DNA of 64,000 bases, taken from assembly GCA_963975425.1 (NCBI GenBank), contig CAXBGS010000005.1, positions 446,282 through 510,281 of the forward strand. Direction: 5' to 3'. Position 1 is the first letter of the stretch; every line of letters begins with the position of its first letter. Below the pieces are notes generated by a model. The model had not been told where the DNA came from and ran no database searches. It saw only the letters and a list, made by a program, of their open reading frames with translations. Made by a program: the position numbers and the translations under genes. The DNA is from CAXBGS01 sp963975425. Lineage in GTDB: Bacteria; Planctomycetota; Planctomycetia; Pirellulales; Pirellulaceae. Shown here in pieces: positions 1-9,016 of the stretch.

Positions 1-1056
1 TTCCAGGTGGCGGCCGGTCAGCTGCTTCATGCGATCGTCATAAAACGCGTCGCGGTAGCTGGCGATTGGTTTCATCAACGCACCCAGGGTGACCTCACTG
101 GAATGCGCCGCCGGCCCCCAACCGCTAATCCCCGATGCCATCAAGATCGTTCCCGCCAGCACGGTGGCGGTTTCGATCATCAATTCGTCGCGATCGATTT
201 CCGACGGTTCCTGCACGCGTTCTAACAACGCATCCAGCGTGACCTGCCGCAGCACGAATCGGTAAAAGTATCCCTCGTTATCGACCGCTCGATCGTCCCA
301 TCCGCCGAAGTGATAGTTGGGACGTCGATTGACGGGATGATCAAAATCGTACGCTCGCGGATCGAGCGAAAGTTCTTTCATTCGTTCCAGATCGAACGAT
401 GCCGCCCGCAAAATATCCGGATCGGTCGCCTGCAATGTTTCAATCGCGAGCTGGACGATTTCACGGTACGGCCCGGCCGAGACACCGGCGCCTTGAACAA
501 ACAGCGGGATCGGCCGCACAAATTCGTGTGGATAGGGTTCACAACGGCGATTTTCTAACATCGCCACGGGACGGTATCCGACAAAATCATTCAACCGTTC
601 AATGGTCGTTTGCACGACGGTCGCATCGTCGGCCTCGGGCATCTCTTCGGTGATCAACGGCAAAATAGATTCCGCCGCGCGTGCCAAAAAGAACCCGTTG
701 AAAACGACTTCGGGCTCTTGATGAAACAGCAGATCACGATGAAAGTCAAAATACGCCGGCAACAGTTCCGACCACAACAATTGCACGACGCGACGGCCTT
801 GTGCGATATCACGAAACGCGGAATGTTCCGAATGCAATTCGTCCAGCGTTTCGATCAAACGGTCTTTGAGAACCAGAAACGCCGGCGGCCCAGAAAGCGG
901 ATCGCCATCGGACGCAGCCTCATAGGCTTCGTTCCACGCCGTTAACGTCAAGACATCGCACTGACCTGACGAGAAATTAAGATAGCCCGCTAACCGCCTT
1001 AGCGACTCACGAAGAGATTCGGCGGACGCGTTGTTAGTCATCAGGCGACTTGCCAT
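1..1056 (-). CDS. Conserved hypothetical protein, C-terminus outside window
   Basis: A continuous - strand frame runs off the left edge; only the N-terminal part, about 350 residues, is present. In-frame ATGs lie at 1056 and 1041 and neither has a clear Shine-Dalgarno sequence. The protein is acidic, rich in Leu, Glu and Trp, without a signal peptide or membrane segment, so it is probably cytoplasmic and mostly helical. The stretch RRPNYHFGGWDD near residue 245 is distinctive, but I recognise no domain. The next gene upstream, the Lys-rich protein, is on the same strand 140 bases away. Function unknown. Coding confidence rests on the long open frame with codon use like its neighbours. Confidence 0.75.
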   Translation of the reverse strand, partial: MASRLMTNNASAESLRESLRRLAGYLNFSSGQCDVLTLTAWNEAYEAASDGDPLSGPPAFLVLKDRLIETLDELHSEHSAFRDIAQGRRVVQLLWSELLPAYFDFHRDLLFHQEPEVVFNGFFLARAAESILPLITEEMPEADDATVVQTTIERLNDFVGYRPVAMLENRRCEPYPHEFVRPIPLFVQGAGVSAGPYREIVQLAIETLQATDPDILRAASFDLERMKELSLDPRAYDFDHPVNRRPNYHFGGWDDRAVDNEGYFYRFVLRQVTLDALLERVQEPSEIDRDELMIETATVLAGTILMASGISGWGPAAHSSEVTLGALMKPIASYRDAFYDDRMKQLTGRHLE

Positions 1057-1195
1057 GTTGCTGCGAGAAAACAATCCGGTGCGGCACCGCTAGGCAAAAC
1101 GCTGTTGCACGACTGGTTACGAAACGTAATCGCAACCTGTCGCCGGTGGTGAAACGAATGGATAAAGATGCCAGCTGCCAACATGATTCGGTGAA

Positions 1196-1525
1196 TTACC
1201 GCCGCTTTCGGTTTGCAGATTTCTTCTTTGCCTTCTTAGCGACAGCCTTTTTCTTCGTCGCCTTCTTTTTCGTTGATTTCTTTGCCGCTGCCTTTTTCAC
1301 GCTTGGCTTTGCGGCTTTGACTTTCTTCTTGGTCGTTTTCTTCTTGGCGGTTGTGGCGGTTTTCTTTTTTGACGATTTCTTTTTCGTCACGGTCGCTTTG
1401 GCAGATTTTTTCTTAGCCGTTTTCTTTTTCGTCGTCGACTTCTTCTTGGTGGATGATGCGCCACCGAATGCCGCGCCCCAGCCGTCTGCATACTTCTCGG
1501 TTGCTCCGACTCTTAAAATCGTCAT
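1196..1525 (-). CDS. Lysine-rich, histone H1-like basic protein
   Basis: A 109-residue protein. The first 20 or so residues (MTILRVGATEKYADGW) are ordinary; the remaining 80 are almost entirely Lys, Ala, Thr and Ser in KKK-T/A-KKK repeats ending in NRKRR, as in histone H1 tails and bacterial H1-like proteins that bind DNA or RNA without sequence specificity. The start at 1525 is chosen because GGAG lies six bases upstream; the frame stays open to 1564 but that extension has no such support. Nucleoid compaction or ribosome association is an inference from composition alone. The unvarying N-terminal block suggests a specific contact that the tail does not provide. Confidence 0.8.
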   Translation of the reverse strand: MTILRVGATEKYADGWGAAFGGASSTKKKSTTKKKTAKKKSAKATVTKKKSSKKKTATTAKKKTTKKKVKAAKPSVKKAAAKKSTKKKATKKKAVAKKAKKKSANRKRR

Positions 1526-1733
1526 CGTTTCTCCTTGATTGATGGTTGTATAAACAGTTCGCACGGAATGACCGGACGGATCAACGCCCCATCCGATCTG
1601 ACCCGCTCATGATCCGCTCATGATCCGCGCCGGGCCGTGATGCACGACCGGCACTGTGCTGCGTCACCGGCAAGACACTCGAATCGAATCACGGCCAGAC
1701 GTTGACGCGATGAGACGAGTGCGTGGCGAATCG

Positions 1734-3416
1734 TTAACCCGCGTGGATGCTCTTGTACCGCGTGGCACGACGAGACTCGTCATCGGGATCGTCCCCCATT
1801 CGTTCTCGCAAGTTCCGTTCGTAGGTATCAAAGTTGCCTTCACACCAGGTCAGTTTTCCGTCGCCTTCGAACGCTAGGATATGCGTTGCAAGCCGATCCA
1901 GGAACCAGCGGTCGTGACTGGTCACCACGACGCATCCGGCGAAGTTCGCGATGGCTTCCTCGAGCGCCCGCAATGTGTCCACATCCAGGTCGTTGGTCGG
2001 TTCGTCCAGCAGCAACACGTTGCAACCTTGACGCAGCAGCTTGGCTAAATGCACTCGGTTTCGTTCACCGCCGGACAGATTGCCGACTTTCTTTTCTTGG
2101 TCGGGGCCTTTGAAGTTGAATCGGGCGACGTAGGCTCGTGCGGCGATATTTCGGCCGCCCATCACGATCGTTTCCGTCCCGCCGCTGATTTCTTGGAAGA
2201 CCGTTTTTTCGGGATCCAAGGCCGCACGACTCTGATCGACGTATCCCAAATCGACCGTATCGCCGACGCGAATCGTCCCGTTGTCTGGCTGTTCTTGGCC
2301 GGTGAACATGCGGAACAACGTCGTCTTGCCGGCACCGTTAGGACCGATAATGCCGACGATCCCACCGGCCGGCAATCGGAACGTCAGGTCGTCGATCAAG
2401 ACTTTGTCGCCGAATGCCTTGTTCACGTTGGTGCCTTCGATGACCACTTCGCCCAGATGCCGTCCTGAGGGAATTTGAATTTCCAGATCGTCTGGCCGGT
2501 CCTCAAAGGACTGCGAGGAAAGCTCTTCGTACGACTTGATCCGTGCTTTACTCTTTGCTTGACGCGCCTTGGGGCTCATGCGAATCCATTCCAATTCGCG
2601 TGCCAGCGTTTTCTCGCGAGCCTTCTGCTGACGCTTCTCGAGTTCCATGCGTTTGTGGCGAGCTTCCAGCCACGAGGTATAGTTGCCTTCGAACGGAATC
2701 CCCTTGCCGCGATCGATTTCCAAGATCCACTGGGCGACGTTATCCAAGAAATATCGATCGTGCGTCACCGCGACGACGGTACCTTCGTATCTTGCCAGGT
2801 GCTGCTCTAACCACGAGACACTCTCGGCATCCAAGTGGTTGGTCGGTTCATCCAGCAACAGCAGATCCGGCTGGCGAATCAACAACTGGCACATCGCGAC
2901 GCGACGTTTTTCGCCACCGGACAATTTTGAAACATCGGCATCGCCCGGGGGTAAGTTCATCACCGCCATCGACATTTCGACTTGGCGGTCCAGTTCCCAC
3001 AAGTTGGCCGCGTCGATCGTGTCCTGCAGCCGTGCCATTTCATCACACAGCTTTTGCATTTTCTCGTCGTCGGTGACCTCGCCAAGTTCGACGCTGATTT
3101 CGTTGTAACGGTCCAAGATTGCTTGCCGCTCGGCGACAGCTTCCTGCACGTTTTCGAAAACCGTTTTGGTTTCATCCAAGGGCGGTTCTTGCGGCAGGTA
3201 TCCGACAGAATAGCCGGCGTGCAACTTGGCCGTCCCGTCAAACTCAGTATCTTGCCCGGCCATGATCCTTAGCAGCGTCGACTTACCGGCACCGTTGGGG
3301 CCCAGGACACCAATTTTGGCGCCTGGATAGAACGCCAAGTGAACGTCTTCAAGAATCGTTTTCTGGCCATGCTTTTTCGTCAGGCCCGCAATTTGGTAAA
3401 TGAAATGTGTCGACAT
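1734..3416 (-). CDS. ettA: ABC-F family ATPase EttA, energy-dependent translational throttle
   Basis: A 560-residue cytoplasmic ABC-F protein with two ATP-binding cassettes and no membrane domain. Cassette 1 has Walker A GPNGAGKST near residue 40, signature LSGGEKRR near 165 and Walker B LLLLDEPTNHLD near 190. Cassette 2 has GPNGAGKTT near 360, LSGGERNR near 450 and LLLDEPTNDLD near 470. The charged linker between them is the P-site tRNA interaction motif region. In characterised EttA this protein binds the ribosomal E site and gates the first elongation step according to ATP/ADP. Length matches the family (about 555). It is followed on the same strand by the H1-like gene and preceded by guaA. 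Confidence 0.95.
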   Translation of the reverse strand: MSTHFIYQIAGLTKKHGQKTILEDVHLAFYPGAKIGVLGPNGAGKSTLLRIMAGQDTEFDGTAKLHAGYSVGYLPQEPPLDETKTVFENVQEAVAERQAILDRYNEISVELGEVTDDEKMQKLCDEMARLQDTIDAANLWELDRQVEMSMAVMNLPPGDADVSKLSGGEKRRVAMCQLLIRQPDLLLLDEPTNHLDAESVSWLEQHLARYEGTVVAVTHDRYFLDNVAQWILEIDRGKGIPFEGNYTSWLEARHKRMELEKRQQKAREKTLARELEWIRMSPKARQAKSKARIKSYEELSSQSFEDRPDDLEIQIPSGRHLGEVVIEGTNVNKAFGDKVLIDDLTFRLPAGGIVGIIGPNGAGKTTLFRMFTGQEQPDNGTIRVGDTVDLGYVDQSRAALDPEKTVFQEISGGTETIVMGGRNIAARAYVARFNFKGPDQEKKVGNLSGGERNRVHLAKLLRQGCNVLLLDEPTNDLDVDTLRALEEAIANFAGCVVVTSHDRWFLDRLATHILAFEGDGKLTWCEGNFDTYERNLRERMGDDPDDESRRATRYKSIHAG

Positions 3417-3501
3417 AGGTTTTGGATAGATTGATATTCGATGAGTTGAACTTGGTGGAACTGACGGGGACGCGCCGTGGCCGGGGCAACCACATCGATT
3501 C

Positions 3502-5097
3502 CTATTCCCACTCGATGGTGGCGGGCGGTTTGCTGCTGATGTCGTAGCAAACGCGGTTGACGCCCTTGACCTCGTTAATGATTCGGGTGCTCATCCGAGC
3601 CAGCAAATCGTATGGCAGACGGCTCCAATCGGCCGTCATGAAATCGTTCGTGTTCACACTGCGGATCGCGATCGCGTTGTCGTACGTTCGCGCATCGCCC
3701 ATCACGCCAACACTTTGCACTGGCAGCAGAACGGCAAACGACTGGCTGGTTTCGCGGTACAGTCCCGCCGCTTCGATTTCGCTGACAACGATGGAGTCGG
3801 CTTCTCGCAGCACGTTCAGCTTTTCACGCGTGACTTCGCCCAGACAACGGACGGCCAAACCGGGCCCGGGAAACGGATGCCGCCACACGAGTTGTTCCGG
3901 CAGCCCCAGTTCCAAGCCCAAACGGCGGACTTCGTCCTTGAACAGATCACGCAGCGGCTCGATCAATTCGAACCCTAATTCATCGGGCAATCCGCCAACG
4001 TTGTGATGCAGCTTGATCGTTGCGGCTGGCCCATCCGGGTCGGCACCGCTTTCAATGACATCCGGATACAAAGTGCCTTGAGCCAAGAAGTCCGCATCTT
4101 TGATCTTGAGTGCTTCTTCCTTAAAGCATTCGATGAAGGCGTATCCGATCCGCTTGCGTTTTTCTTGTGGTTCGCTGATGCCGTCAAGCGTTTTCAGGAA
4201 TCGCTCTTCCGCATCGACCACATGCAGGTCGGCCTTGAAGTGATTGGAAAACTCGTCGATCACCAAACGTTGTTCGTCTTTGCGAAGCAGACCGTTGTCA
4301 ATCAGGATGCAAGAAAGCTGTGGACCGATCGCTTTGTATAACAAGGCCGCCACGACCGATGAATCAACGCCGCCGCTGAGCCCACAAATCACGCGTCGGT
4401 CGCCGACTTGTTCGCGAACCTTAGCGATCGTCGCATCGGCAAAGTCACCCAGCCGCCAACTCGGCTCGCATCCACAGACACCGATCACGAAATTCTCGAG
4501 CACTTTACCGCCCAACGGCGTGTGCGTGACTTCGGGGTGAAACTGCATCGCGTAAACCGGCAGATCGCGATGTCGAACCGCCGCATAGGGACACGTGGCT
4601 GTTTCCGCGAGTGTTTCGAATTGCTCCGAGATCGACGACACTTGATCGCCGTGGCTCATCCAGACTTCCATGTCCGAGGGTAACCCGGCGAACAGCTTGC
4701 CATGCTGGCTGATGTGGCAATTCGCGCGGCCGTATTCGCGGCTAGGCGTGTGATCGACGCGGCCACCGAGCGCTTCGCACGCCAGTTGCATCCCGTAGCA
4801 AATGCCTAAGACGGGAATGCCCAGCTGGAACAGTTCTGGATCGCACCGCGGGGCGCCTTCTTCGTAGACACTGGACGGTCCGCCCGAGAGGATGATTCCT
4901 TGCGGAGCGATTTCGCGCAGCCGCTCGGCCGAGATCTCGTGCCGCAGAATCTGGCAATAAACGTTCTGTTCACGCACACGGCGAGCGATCAACTGTGCGT
5001 ACTGCGATCCAAAATCCAACACAACGATGCGTTGGTTCGTGAGGGATTCGCCGCTGGTATCTCGCTGTTCCGCCGCAGCGGTTTTTACTCCGGTCAT
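3502..5097 (-). CDS. guaA: GMP synthase (glutamine-hydrolysing)
   Basis: Converts XMP to GMP with ATP and glutamine, the last step of guanine nucleotide synthesis. A class I glutamine amidotransferase domain (nucleophile in GICYGMQ, His-Glu in QFHPE) is followed by an ATP pyrophosphatase domain with the P-loop SGGVDSSV and a C-terminal dimerisation domain ending in the family-typical KPPATIEWE. The ATG at 5097 gives 531 residues and a short tail before VLDFGSQYAQ, as in relatives; a TTG at 5130 would add 11 residues. No good ribosome-binding site marks either start. It is divergent from surE across about 170 bases. Confidence 0.95.
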   Translation of the reverse strand: MTGVKTAAAEQRDTSGESLTNQRIVVLDFGSQYAQLIARRVREQNVYCQILRHEISAERLREIAPQGIILSGGPSSVYEEGAPRCDPELFQLGIPVLGICYGMQLACEALGGRVDHTPSREYGRANCHISQHGKLFAGLPSDMEVWMSHGDQVSSISEQFETLAETATCPYAAVRHRDLPVYAMQFHPEVTHTPLGGKVLENFVIGVCGCEPSWRLGDFADATIAKVREQVGDRRVICGLSGGVDSSVVAALLYKAIGPQLSCILIDNGLLRKDEQRLVIDEFSNHFKADLHVVDAEERFLKTLDGISEPQEKRKRIGYAFIECFKEEALKIKDADFLAQGTLYPDVIESGADPDGPAATIKLHHNVGGLPDELGFELIEPLRDLFKDEVRRLGLELGLPEQLVWRHPFPGPGLAVRCLGEVTREKLNVLREADSIVVSEIEAAGLYRETSQSFAVLLPVQSVGVMGDARTYDNAIAIRSVNTNDFMTADWSRLPYDLLARMSTRIINEVKGVNRVCYDISSKPPATIEWE

Positions 5098-5268
5098 AGG
5101 GATGATGCTTTTGTTTGCCAGAGATAACAATTCACCGCGGGTCGCGGGAAGTAATCTCGAAGTGTAGAAAATCAGACTTCGAAACCCAAGGGGCGGTCAA
5201 ATCCGCGGCAACGACGAATCGGTGCCCGAAGACCGTTACCACGTGCAAAACGCCGTGAGAACAATGCC

Positions 5269-6030
5269 GTGAGAATCCTGTTGACCAATGACGACGGTGT
5301 CTTCGCGCCCGGCCTATTCGCACTGCAACAGCAGCTTCGGCACCTGGGCGAAGTCGTCGTGGTAGCGCCGGCGACCGAACAAAGCGGTGTCGGGCACTCG
5401 ATTACCTTCCTGACGCCGTTGACCTGCAAATCAATCCATCGCGAGGGACAACACTGGGCCTGGGCCGTGGACGGATCGCCGGCCGATTGCGTCAAACTGG
5501 CCATTGCGGAGCTGTTCAAGGACAACCCGGTCGACCTGGTCGTCAGCGGCATCAATAACGGGCTGAATGCGGGCATCAACGTGCTTTACAGCGGAACGGT
5601 GGCCGCAGCAATCGAAGGAGCCTTCTTTGGCGTGACCAGCGTCGCCGTTTCGCTGGAATATGACCCCGACGCAGATTTCCAATCCGCCGCGGTCATCGCC
5701 AGGAACGTCATCAGCGGCATTGCGAACCGTCGCGATGCTCAGGGCAAACTATTCAATCTGAACATTCCCACCGTTGCCACCGAATCGCCTCGCGAACTGA
5801 AGGTGGTGCCGATGGGTCTAGCCCAATACGGACGCACTTACGAAAAGCGGCAAGACCCCGGCGGGCGTGATTACTATTGGGCGCTTTGGTCGGACCCCGA
5901 TCCGGCACCACCGGAATCGGCGGACGTCACCGAACTGCGCAACGGAAATGTGACGTTGACGCCGCTGAACTTTGACCTGGCCGATCATTCGATGTTGGCC
6001 GATATGACGGATTGGAATCTAAAAACTTGA
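5269..6030 (+). CDS. surE: 5'/3'-nucleotidase SurE
   Basis: Metal-dependent phosphatase that hydrolyses nucleoside 5'- and 3'-monophosphates. It opens with the canonical MRILLTNDDG, whose Asp pair binds the metal, and has the second signature VSGINNGLNAG near residue 90. The start is the GTG at 5269, fixed by family alignment of the first residues. Length 253 is typical. The stop overlaps the start of the next gene as TGATG, so surE, the metallohydrolase and hemW probably form one translationally coupled unit. Confidence 0.95.
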   Translation: MRILLTNDDGVFAPGLFALQQQLRHLGEVVVVAPATEQSGVGHSITFLTPLTCKSIHREGQHWAWAVDGSPADCVKLAIAELFKDNPVDLVVSGINNGLNAGINVLYSGTVAAAIEGAFFGVTSVAVSLEYDPDADFQSAAVIARNVISGIANRRDAQGKLFNLNIPTVATESPRELKVVPMGLAQYGRTYEKRQDPGGRDYYWALWSDPDPAPPESADVTELRNGNVTLTPLNFDLADHSMLADMTDWNLKT

Positions 6031-6869
6031 TGGTTGAAAATGCACCTGTTCTTGCGCACCACCACGATGGATTGACCATCGAAGGGTACTCTCGCGCCGC
6101 CGTCCAAACCTGCTGGCGGATGAATGAGCTGAAATTGTTGTTCGACGTCGGCGTACAGCCCTGGGATTTCATGGGCACGTCGACGCTCTTCATTTCTCAC
6201 GCCCACTTGGACCACATTGCGGCGCTGCCCGCCTACGTTTCACGACGACGGATGATGAAGATGGATCCGCCGGTTATCTATTTGCCCGACTCGGCAGTCG
6301 ACGCCGCCTGGGACATGCTTCAACAGTTCCGCAAACTGGACCGCGGCGCGATGCCGTGCGAATTGATCGGCTTGCTGGACGGCGATGAAATCAAACTTGG
6401 ACGTGAATACATCGTTACGGCTCTGCCGACCCGGCACACGATCGACTCGTACGGCTTTGTCGTCCATCAACGGCGACACAAGCTGAAACCACAATTCCGT
6501 GATCTGCCGGGTGATCAAATTCGAGACCTGAAGATGTCCGGCACCGAGATCACCGACGAACAACGCGTCCCCGTCGTCGCCTACACCGGCGACACGAACC
6601 CGAAAGGACTGGACGAAAATCCGGTTTTTTACGAATCACGCGTCCTGATCAGCGAAATGACCTTCGTGGCACCCGAGCATCGCAAGGAAAAAATTCACAA
6701 GCACGGACACATGCACGTGGATGATTACCGCCAGCGGGCCGATGCGTTCAAAAACGAACTGATCATCGCCGGCCACTTGAGCACGCGATACAACGAAAAC
6801 CAAGTCAAACGCTTGGTCGAAAAAGCGTTGCCCGGGATGCTGGACGGACGTCTGAAATTGTGGCTATAG
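6030..6869 (+). CDS. Metallo-beta-lactamase-fold hydrolase, RNase Z-like
   Basis: A 279-residue hydrolase with the zinc motif SHAHLDHIA near residue 60 and later His/Asp ligands in YTGDT, HGHMHVDD and AGHLSTRY. The HxHxDH order and the late His-containing segment fit the RNase Z/ElaC branch, but the protein lacks an obvious exosite arm, so tRNA 3' processing is uncertain. The ATG at 6030 overlaps the surE stop; a TTG at 6012 is possible. Its end overlaps the GTG of hemW by ten bases. It could instead be a phosphodiesterase with another substrate. Confidence 0.88.
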   Translation: MVENAPVLAHHHDGLTIEGYSRAAVQTCWRMNELKLLFDVGVQPWDFMGTSTLFISHAHLDHIAALPAYVSRRRMMKMDPPVIYLPDSAVDAAWDMLQQFRKLDRGAMPCELIGLLDGDEIKLGREYIVTALPTRHTIDSYGFVVHQRRHKLKPQFRDLPGDQIRDLKMSGTEITDEQRVPVVAYTGDTNPKGLDENPVFYESRVLISEMTFVAPEHRKEKIHKHGHMHVDDYRQRADAFKNELIIAGHLSTRYNENQVKRLVEKALPGMLDGRLKLWL

Positions 6870-8005
6870 ACGCATCATTGACGTGGCCGACACCTCGTTC
6901 GGCCTACATTCATGTTCCATTTTGCCGGCATCGGTGCGGCTATTGCAATTTCAGCGTGATCGCCGACCGCGACGATTTGATCGATCGATACCTGCGGGCG
7001 ATCGATGCGGAACTCGCGCTGCTGCAACGGCCCACAATCGACACGCTATTCATCGGCGGAGGAACACCAACGCACTTTCGCGATGAGGCGCTGCGCCGTT
7101 TCTTTGGCATCGTCTCGCAACGTTTCGCACTGGCGCCAGGATACGAATGGACGATCGAAGCGAATCCCGAAGACATTGATGACGAGACACTTGACGTCAT
7201 CGCCACCGCAGGCGTGAACCGTGTCAGTCTGGGCGTTCAATCGTTTCACGACCCAAAACTGCAAACGCTTGAACGCGGGCATTCAGGCGAAATCGCAACA
7301 ACGGTCGTCCGAAAAGTCGCCGACATGATCGAAAACGTTTCGATCGACCTGATCTTTGCCGCGCCGAACGAGTCGGTCAGCCAGTGGCGGTCCGATCTTG
7401 AGACCGCCTTGTCACTTCCCATCACCCATCTTTCCACCTACGCGCTGACGTATGAAAAAGGGACGCAGTTTTGGAATCGAAAGCTGCGAGGTGAATTGTC
7501 GCCGGCCAGCGAAACGGCCGAAGTCGCGATGTACGAACTTGCGCGTCAGATCACCGCGGATGATGGTTTGGAACACTACGAAATTTCCAGCTTCGCCCGA
7601 CCGGAAAAACAATGTCGTCACAACATCGCGTACTGGGAAGGCCGCGGCTGGTATGCCGCCGGACCAGGCGCCGCAAGATTCGTCCGGGGCGTGCGTGAAG
7701 GCAATCACCGCAGCACAACGACTTACCTGAAACGCATCGAATCGAACCAAAGCCCCGTCGCTGAGTCCGAACCCATTGCCTGGGAACAGCACGCGCGCGA
7801 ACGCGCCGCATTCGGCATTCGCATGCTCCGCGGAATCGATCTCAGCGAGATTGGCGTCCAAACCGGGATCGATTTGCATCAACTGCTGGACGACTCGATC
7901 ACTCAACTGCAGGCTCAAGGCTTGGTTGAACGGACCGGTCACCACGTGCAATTGACGCATGATGGAGTGATGTTCGCTGACATGGTCGCAAGAGAGTTTC
8001 TCTAG
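6860..8005 (+). CDS. hemW: Radical SAM heme chaperone HemW-like protein
   Basis: A 381-residue radical SAM protein. The cluster motif is CRHRCGYCNF near residue 22, the CxxxCxxCxF pattern of HemW/HemN-like proteins, followed by GGGTPTHF and GVQSFHD. The N-terminal YIHVPFC is characteristic. HemW delivers heme rather than oxidising coproporphyrinogen; the distinction from true HemN is based on length and the simpler N-terminus. The start is GTG at 6860, inside the end of the preceding gene, which indicates coupled translation. Confidence 0.88.
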   Translation: MAIDASLTWPTPRSAYIHVPFCRHRCGYCNFSVIADRDDLIDRYLRAIDAELALLQRPTIDTLFIGGGTPTHFRDEALRRFFGIVSQRFALAPGYEWTIEANPEDIDDETLDVIATAGVNRVSLGVQSFHDPKLQTLERGHSGEIATTVVRKVADMIENVSIDLIFAAPNESVSQWRSDLETALSLPITHLSTYALTYEKGTQFWNRKLRGELSPASETAEVAMYELARQITADDGLEHYEISSFARPEKQCRHNIAYWEGRGWYAAGPGAARFVRGVREGNHRSTTTYLKRIESNQSPVAESEPIAWEQHARERAAFGIRMLRGIDLSEIGVQTGIDLHQLLDDSITQLQAQGLVERTGHHVQLTHDGVMFADMVAREFL

Positions 8006-8122
8006 CGGCAAGCGGCATGCTAGCAAGCAACCTTGCCGGTTGCGCAGGAAGATTCAACTTTGCCGGTCACGTTGTCGATAACGATTCTGTCTCCCTTTTC
8101 TTGGACACACAGGATCACCACC

Positions 8123-8962
8123 ATGTCGACGGCTCGCACACACGTACGCGGCTTTCTCTCCGTTGCCCTGATCGCTTTCGCGCTCGTCTCGTTGGTCGGC
8201 TGCGTCGGCCCGATGGCCTGTCCACCGGGTGTCGGCTGCGACAGCGGATGCGGATCGCTGGCTCAAGGCTGCGGTGGCAACTGCAATGGCTGTGGCGAGC
8301 TGTACATCGATCCTTGGATCAATCATCCCGCCGACGTTTGCGATCCATGCGACGTGTGCGGCAATCATAACGGACAATCCTGTGGAAAATGCCGGTCCGT
8401 CTTTGATGGCGTCGCCACGATGTGGGGCTATCGCTGTGGCAACGATTGCGGATGCGACGATAACGCGTGCGACGCAGGGCCGTGCCCCGGATGTGGCGGC
8501 GCGATTTTGAACGCCGTCGCGAATGTCGCCCGAGCCGTCGTCACGTGCGGCACATGTGGCCAAGTGGATTGCGGGTGCGACGTTGGTTGTGACGCCTGTG
8601 GCGAAGTCATGTGCGGCTGCGAAGTCGGGTGCGACACGTGCGGCGAAGTCAGCTGTGGCTGCGAAGCGACCTGCGGTGTCGAAGTCGGCTGTGGAATCGA
8701 AGCAGCATGCGGAATCGAAGCCGGCTGTGGTTTCGAAACCGGATGCCCCAGTTGTGGCGAAGTGACCTGCGGATGTGACGGTGGCGCCTATGGCCTGCAA
8801 AGTTTTCCGGCGGGAAATTACATCCAAGGCGAACCGACGCCGATCCGCAATGAAGTCGTCGAAACGGCACCCGCAGCGCAGCCGTACAAACCCAGCCGGA
8901 CTCGAAAAATCTTCCGAGCTCGACCCGACATCGCCGAAGCGCCCAAATCGATCAACTACTGA
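8123..8962 (+). CDS. Cysteine-rich repeat lipoprotein
   Basis: A 279-residue exported protein. The N-terminus has a basic end, a hydrophobic core and LVGC, a lipobox-like cleavage site near residue 27. The mature part is extremely rich in Cys and Gly. Between about residues 135 and 225 it contains repeats built on C-x-x-CGEVxCGC followed by GC-x-x-ECGI-type units. The C-terminus is Pro/Arg rich. Such Cys density suggests extensive disulfides or metal binding in the cell envelope, which is inference. The ATG at 8123 is chosen because it starts the signal sequence; the frame stays open upstream. I know no function. Confidence 0.82.
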   Translation: MSTARTHVRGFLSVALIAFALVSLVGCVGPMACPPGVGCDSGCGSLAQGCGGNCNGCGELYIDPWINHPADVCDPCDVCGNHNGQSCGKCRSVFDGVATMWGYRCGNDCGCDDNACDAGPCPGCGGAILNAVANVARAVVTCGTCGQVDCGCDVGCDACGEVMCGCEVGCDTCGEVSCGCEATCGVEVGCGIEAACGIEAGCGFETGCPSCGEVTCGCDGGAYGLQSFPAGNYIQGEPTPIRNEVVETAPAAQPYKPSRTRKIFRARPDIAEAPKSINY

Positions 8963-9016
8963 TCGGCTAATGATCAACCGCGGACGTTTCCGCCGGGTCT
9001 ACGAAAGCATCACCGC

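Noticed and set aside
1050..1538. 162-codon Phe-rich + strand frame
   Set aside because: It is the complement of the AAG-rich lysine repeats of the H1-like gene; the Phe/Val pattern follows from that.
8054..8977. 307-codon - strand frame opposite the Cys-rich protein
   Set aside because: The + strand frame has a signal peptide, lipobox and periodic Cys; the - strand frame is the shadow of its repeats.
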